A DNA stretch of 64,000 nucleotides from Tunturiibacter empetritectus. GTDB taxonomy: Bacteria; Acidobacteriota; Terriglobia; Terriglobales; Acidobacteriaceae. Both the position numbers and the translations under genes were made by a program. A model generated the notes under the pieces. The model worked only from the letters and a program-made list of their open reading frames with translations, had not been told where the DNA came from and searched no databases. Shown here piece by piece: positions 62,887 through 64,000 of the stretch. The DNA is taken from NCBI RefSeq assembly GCF_014201375.1, contig NZ_JACHDZ010000007.1, positions 209,553 through 273,552 of the forward strand. The letters run 5' to 3'. The number at the start of each line of letters is the position of its first letter. The first letter of the stretch is position 1.

Positions 62887-62912
62887 AACACACGGCATCC
62901 CTCCCGTGTGTT
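62887..62912 (+). promoter_or_regulatory. hairpin directly before the ribosome site of the Pro-rich protein gene
   Basis: AACACACGG and CCGTGTGTT form a perfect nine-pair stem around an eight-base loop. The Shine-Dalgarno GGAGG starts at 62914 immediately after it, so the stem ends one base before it. It could shield or stabilise the mRNA start; this is inference. Confidence 0.5.
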
Positions 62913-62925
62913 GTGGAGGTCCCCC

Positions 62926-63777
62926 ATGAAGCGCATCTTTGCCTCGTTGCTTCTTCTCCTGCCCGTCTCCCTCACCGCAGGCGCCGAGCAGTTGATTCCA
63001 GCCGGTTCAGTCCTCCAGTGCATGGTCTCCGACAAAATCTCATCCAAAACCCTCCACATCGGCGACCCCGTTCTCTGCCAGCTCAGCCGCGTCGAAAAAT
63101 ACGGCCGCTCCGTCCTCCCCTACGGAAGCTACCTCGTAGGCCGCTTTGAAGACTACAAAGATCCCGGACACTTCGTCGGCAAAGGCTGGATGGAGCTCAA
63201 ATTCGACCGCATCGTCGTAGGCAACGACACCGTCATCCCCATCTCAGCCCGCGTCATCGCAGACTCCGGCAAGAATCCCGTCGACCTTAACGGCCGCATC
63301 CTCGGCACCGGGCACGCCACCCGCGACACCATCGAGTGGCTCATCCCCGTCCTCTGGCCCATCGACCTCATCAACCTGCCCCGCCGCGGACCCTATCCCG
63401 TCCTCAAGCCCGAGACCCGCCTCACCATCAAACTCCTCGACGACATCGGCATCCCCACCAAGTCCGAGGTCCAGCATCAACCCGAGATGATCTCCCGCTT
63501 CAACTACGCCGATCCCACCCCAGCCCCCGTCGAGCGGCAGGCCGCCCCCATCCAACAGGCCTATCCTCAGCCAGTCCAGCAGTCCTACGCACCCCCGCCC
63601 TACTATCAGCAGCAGAACCCCTCCGTAGTCGTAGTCCAGGCTCAGGCGCCCGCCCCAACCATCATCCAGCAGGCTCCCGCCGTCGTACGCCCGCACGTAG
63701 TCTACGGCTATCCTCCTCCGCCGCCACCCTACGGCTACGCCTATCCACCCCCATACGGCTACTACCGCCCCTACTAG
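62926..63777 (+). CDS. secreted proline/tyrosine-rich protein
   Basis: 283 residues. Signal peptide (FASLLLLLPVSLTAGA, cleaved near 21). Mature residues about 25-165 form a beta-rich domain (IPAGSVLQCMVSDKISSKTLHIGD, then SYLVGRFEDYK and GWMELKFDRIVVGNDTVIPI), loosely reminiscent of the beta-domain of VirB10/TrbI-like proteins. The last 100 residues are Pro/Gln/Tyr-rich, ending in a PPYGYAYPPPYGYYRPY-like tail. Not recognised. The ATG at 62926 has GGAGG seven bases before it; the frame six codons longer has no ribosome site. Confidence 0.75.
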   Translation: MKRIFASLLLLLPVSLTAGAEQLIPAGSVLQCMVSDKISSKTLHIGDPVLCQLSRVEKYGRSVLPYGSYLVGRFEDYKDPGHFVGKGWMELKFDRIVVGNDTVIPISARVIADSGKNPVDLNGRILGTGHATRDTIEWLIPVLWPIDLINLPRRGPYPVLKPETRLTIKLLDDIGIPTKSEVQHQPEMISRFNYADPTPAPVERQAAPIQQAYPQPVQQSYAPPPYYQQQNPSVVVVQAQAPAPTIIQQAPAVVRPHVVYGYPPPPPPYGYAYPPPYGYYRPY

Positions 63778-63829
63778 TCGCCTGAGCCAACATTTTTATC
63801 TACACCAACCGCCAAAGTTTCGGTCGAGT

Positions 63830-63900
63830 CAGTAATCGATCGAAGCTTTGTGGCTGTATCGACTACTCCACCCGACGGGCCACTGATCTCTCGATTACTG
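63830..63900. repeat. 10-bp inverted repeat with a 51-bp centre
   Basis: CAGTAATCGA at 63830-63839 and TCGATTACTG at 63891-63900 are exact reverse complements. The centre contains CCACCCGACGGG. No gene is visible from 63778 to the end of the window. Confidence 0.45.
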
Positions 63901-64000
63901 GAGAGAAGCCGACTTTCTATGAGCAGGTCACTAGTGTCAAGGGATTGTTCTTTGTTTTTCCTTCATAGGGATTCTGCTTTTTGTTGTTGCTCTTGGTATC

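Noticed and set aside
1..64000. tRNA genes, rRNA, CRISPR arrays, intact insertion sequences, toxin-antitoxin or phage-defence systems
   Set aside because: No cloverleaf-like stretch, no regularly spaced identical repeats, no transposase or nuclease/defence domains were found on reading the frames.

Overview
The window looks like a chromosomal segment from an Acidobacteriota member, most likely class Terriglobia (the Edaphobacter/Granulicella/Terriglobus group). The evidence is high GC visible throughout, an ispH-shc-hpnH-hpnA-hpnG hopanoid cluster, a tolQ-tolR-tolA-tolB-pal-cpoB cluster, a DUF1800/DUF1501 secreted pair, TolC and CPBP proteins of acidobacterial style, and families of small palindromic intergenic repeats. 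The assignment is by gene content and feel; no database was searched. I saw no rRNA, tRNA, CRISPR array, prophage or intact insertion sequence. Almost everything is core or shell chromosome.

Layout. 1-5.7 kb: end of a sulfatase-like gene, an amidinotransferase-fold protein without the expected cysteine, a 59-residue zinc ribbon, a secreted protein, a CPBP membrane protease and accA. 5.7-13.1 kb: dnaE, then small enzymes (YdcF-like, M20 peptidase, two alpha/beta hydrolases). 13.1-17.8 kb: a possible sigma-54 promoter followed by a PDZ/multi-TM/GAF/PAS histidine kinase and its overlapping NtrC-type response regulator. 17.8-25.8 kb: a hopanoid operon read leftward (ispH, shc, hpnH, a 148-residue unknown, hpnA, hpnG, a zinc alcohol dehydrogenase), with a 51-residue metallothionein-like gene upstream. 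25.9-33.2 kb: recN, divergent from the complete Tol-Pal envelope system. 33.2-42 kb: a DapA-like protein lacking the Schiff-base lysine, carB and carA, a 40-residue secreted His-tailed peptide, a Rieske protein, a nucleophile-less alpha/beta hydrolase and DoxX. 42-50.9 kb: DUF1501/DUF1800 proteins, a fused 2-oxoacid dehydrogenase E1 and a K+-independent proton pyrophosphatase. 51-64 kb: a subtilase, two paralogous small secreted proteins, MscS, a YyaL-type protein, TolC, truA, an M20 peptidase and a Pro-rich secreted protein.

The genes give a picture of envelope maintenance: hopanoid lipids, Tol-Pal, TolC, MscS and several secreted proteins, alongside housekeeping replication (dnaE), repair (recN), fatty-acid (accA) and pyrimidine/arginine (carAB) functions.

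The most unusual material is non-coding. A dispersed element occurs four times (34.3, 40.4, 46.2 and 54.8 kb), always on the same strand. It has three consecutive hairpins; the middle stem differs between copies by compensatory changes while its five-base loop stays nearly constant. One copy sits inside a 222-bp unit with long terminal inverted repeats and a possible 6-bp target duplication. Separately, a 66-bp palindromic repeat is inserted in frame, in the same reading frame, in two adjacent genes (truA and an M20 peptidase), resembling the Rickettsia palindromic element phenomenon. tolA appears to start with ATA behind a perfect Shine-Dalgarno.
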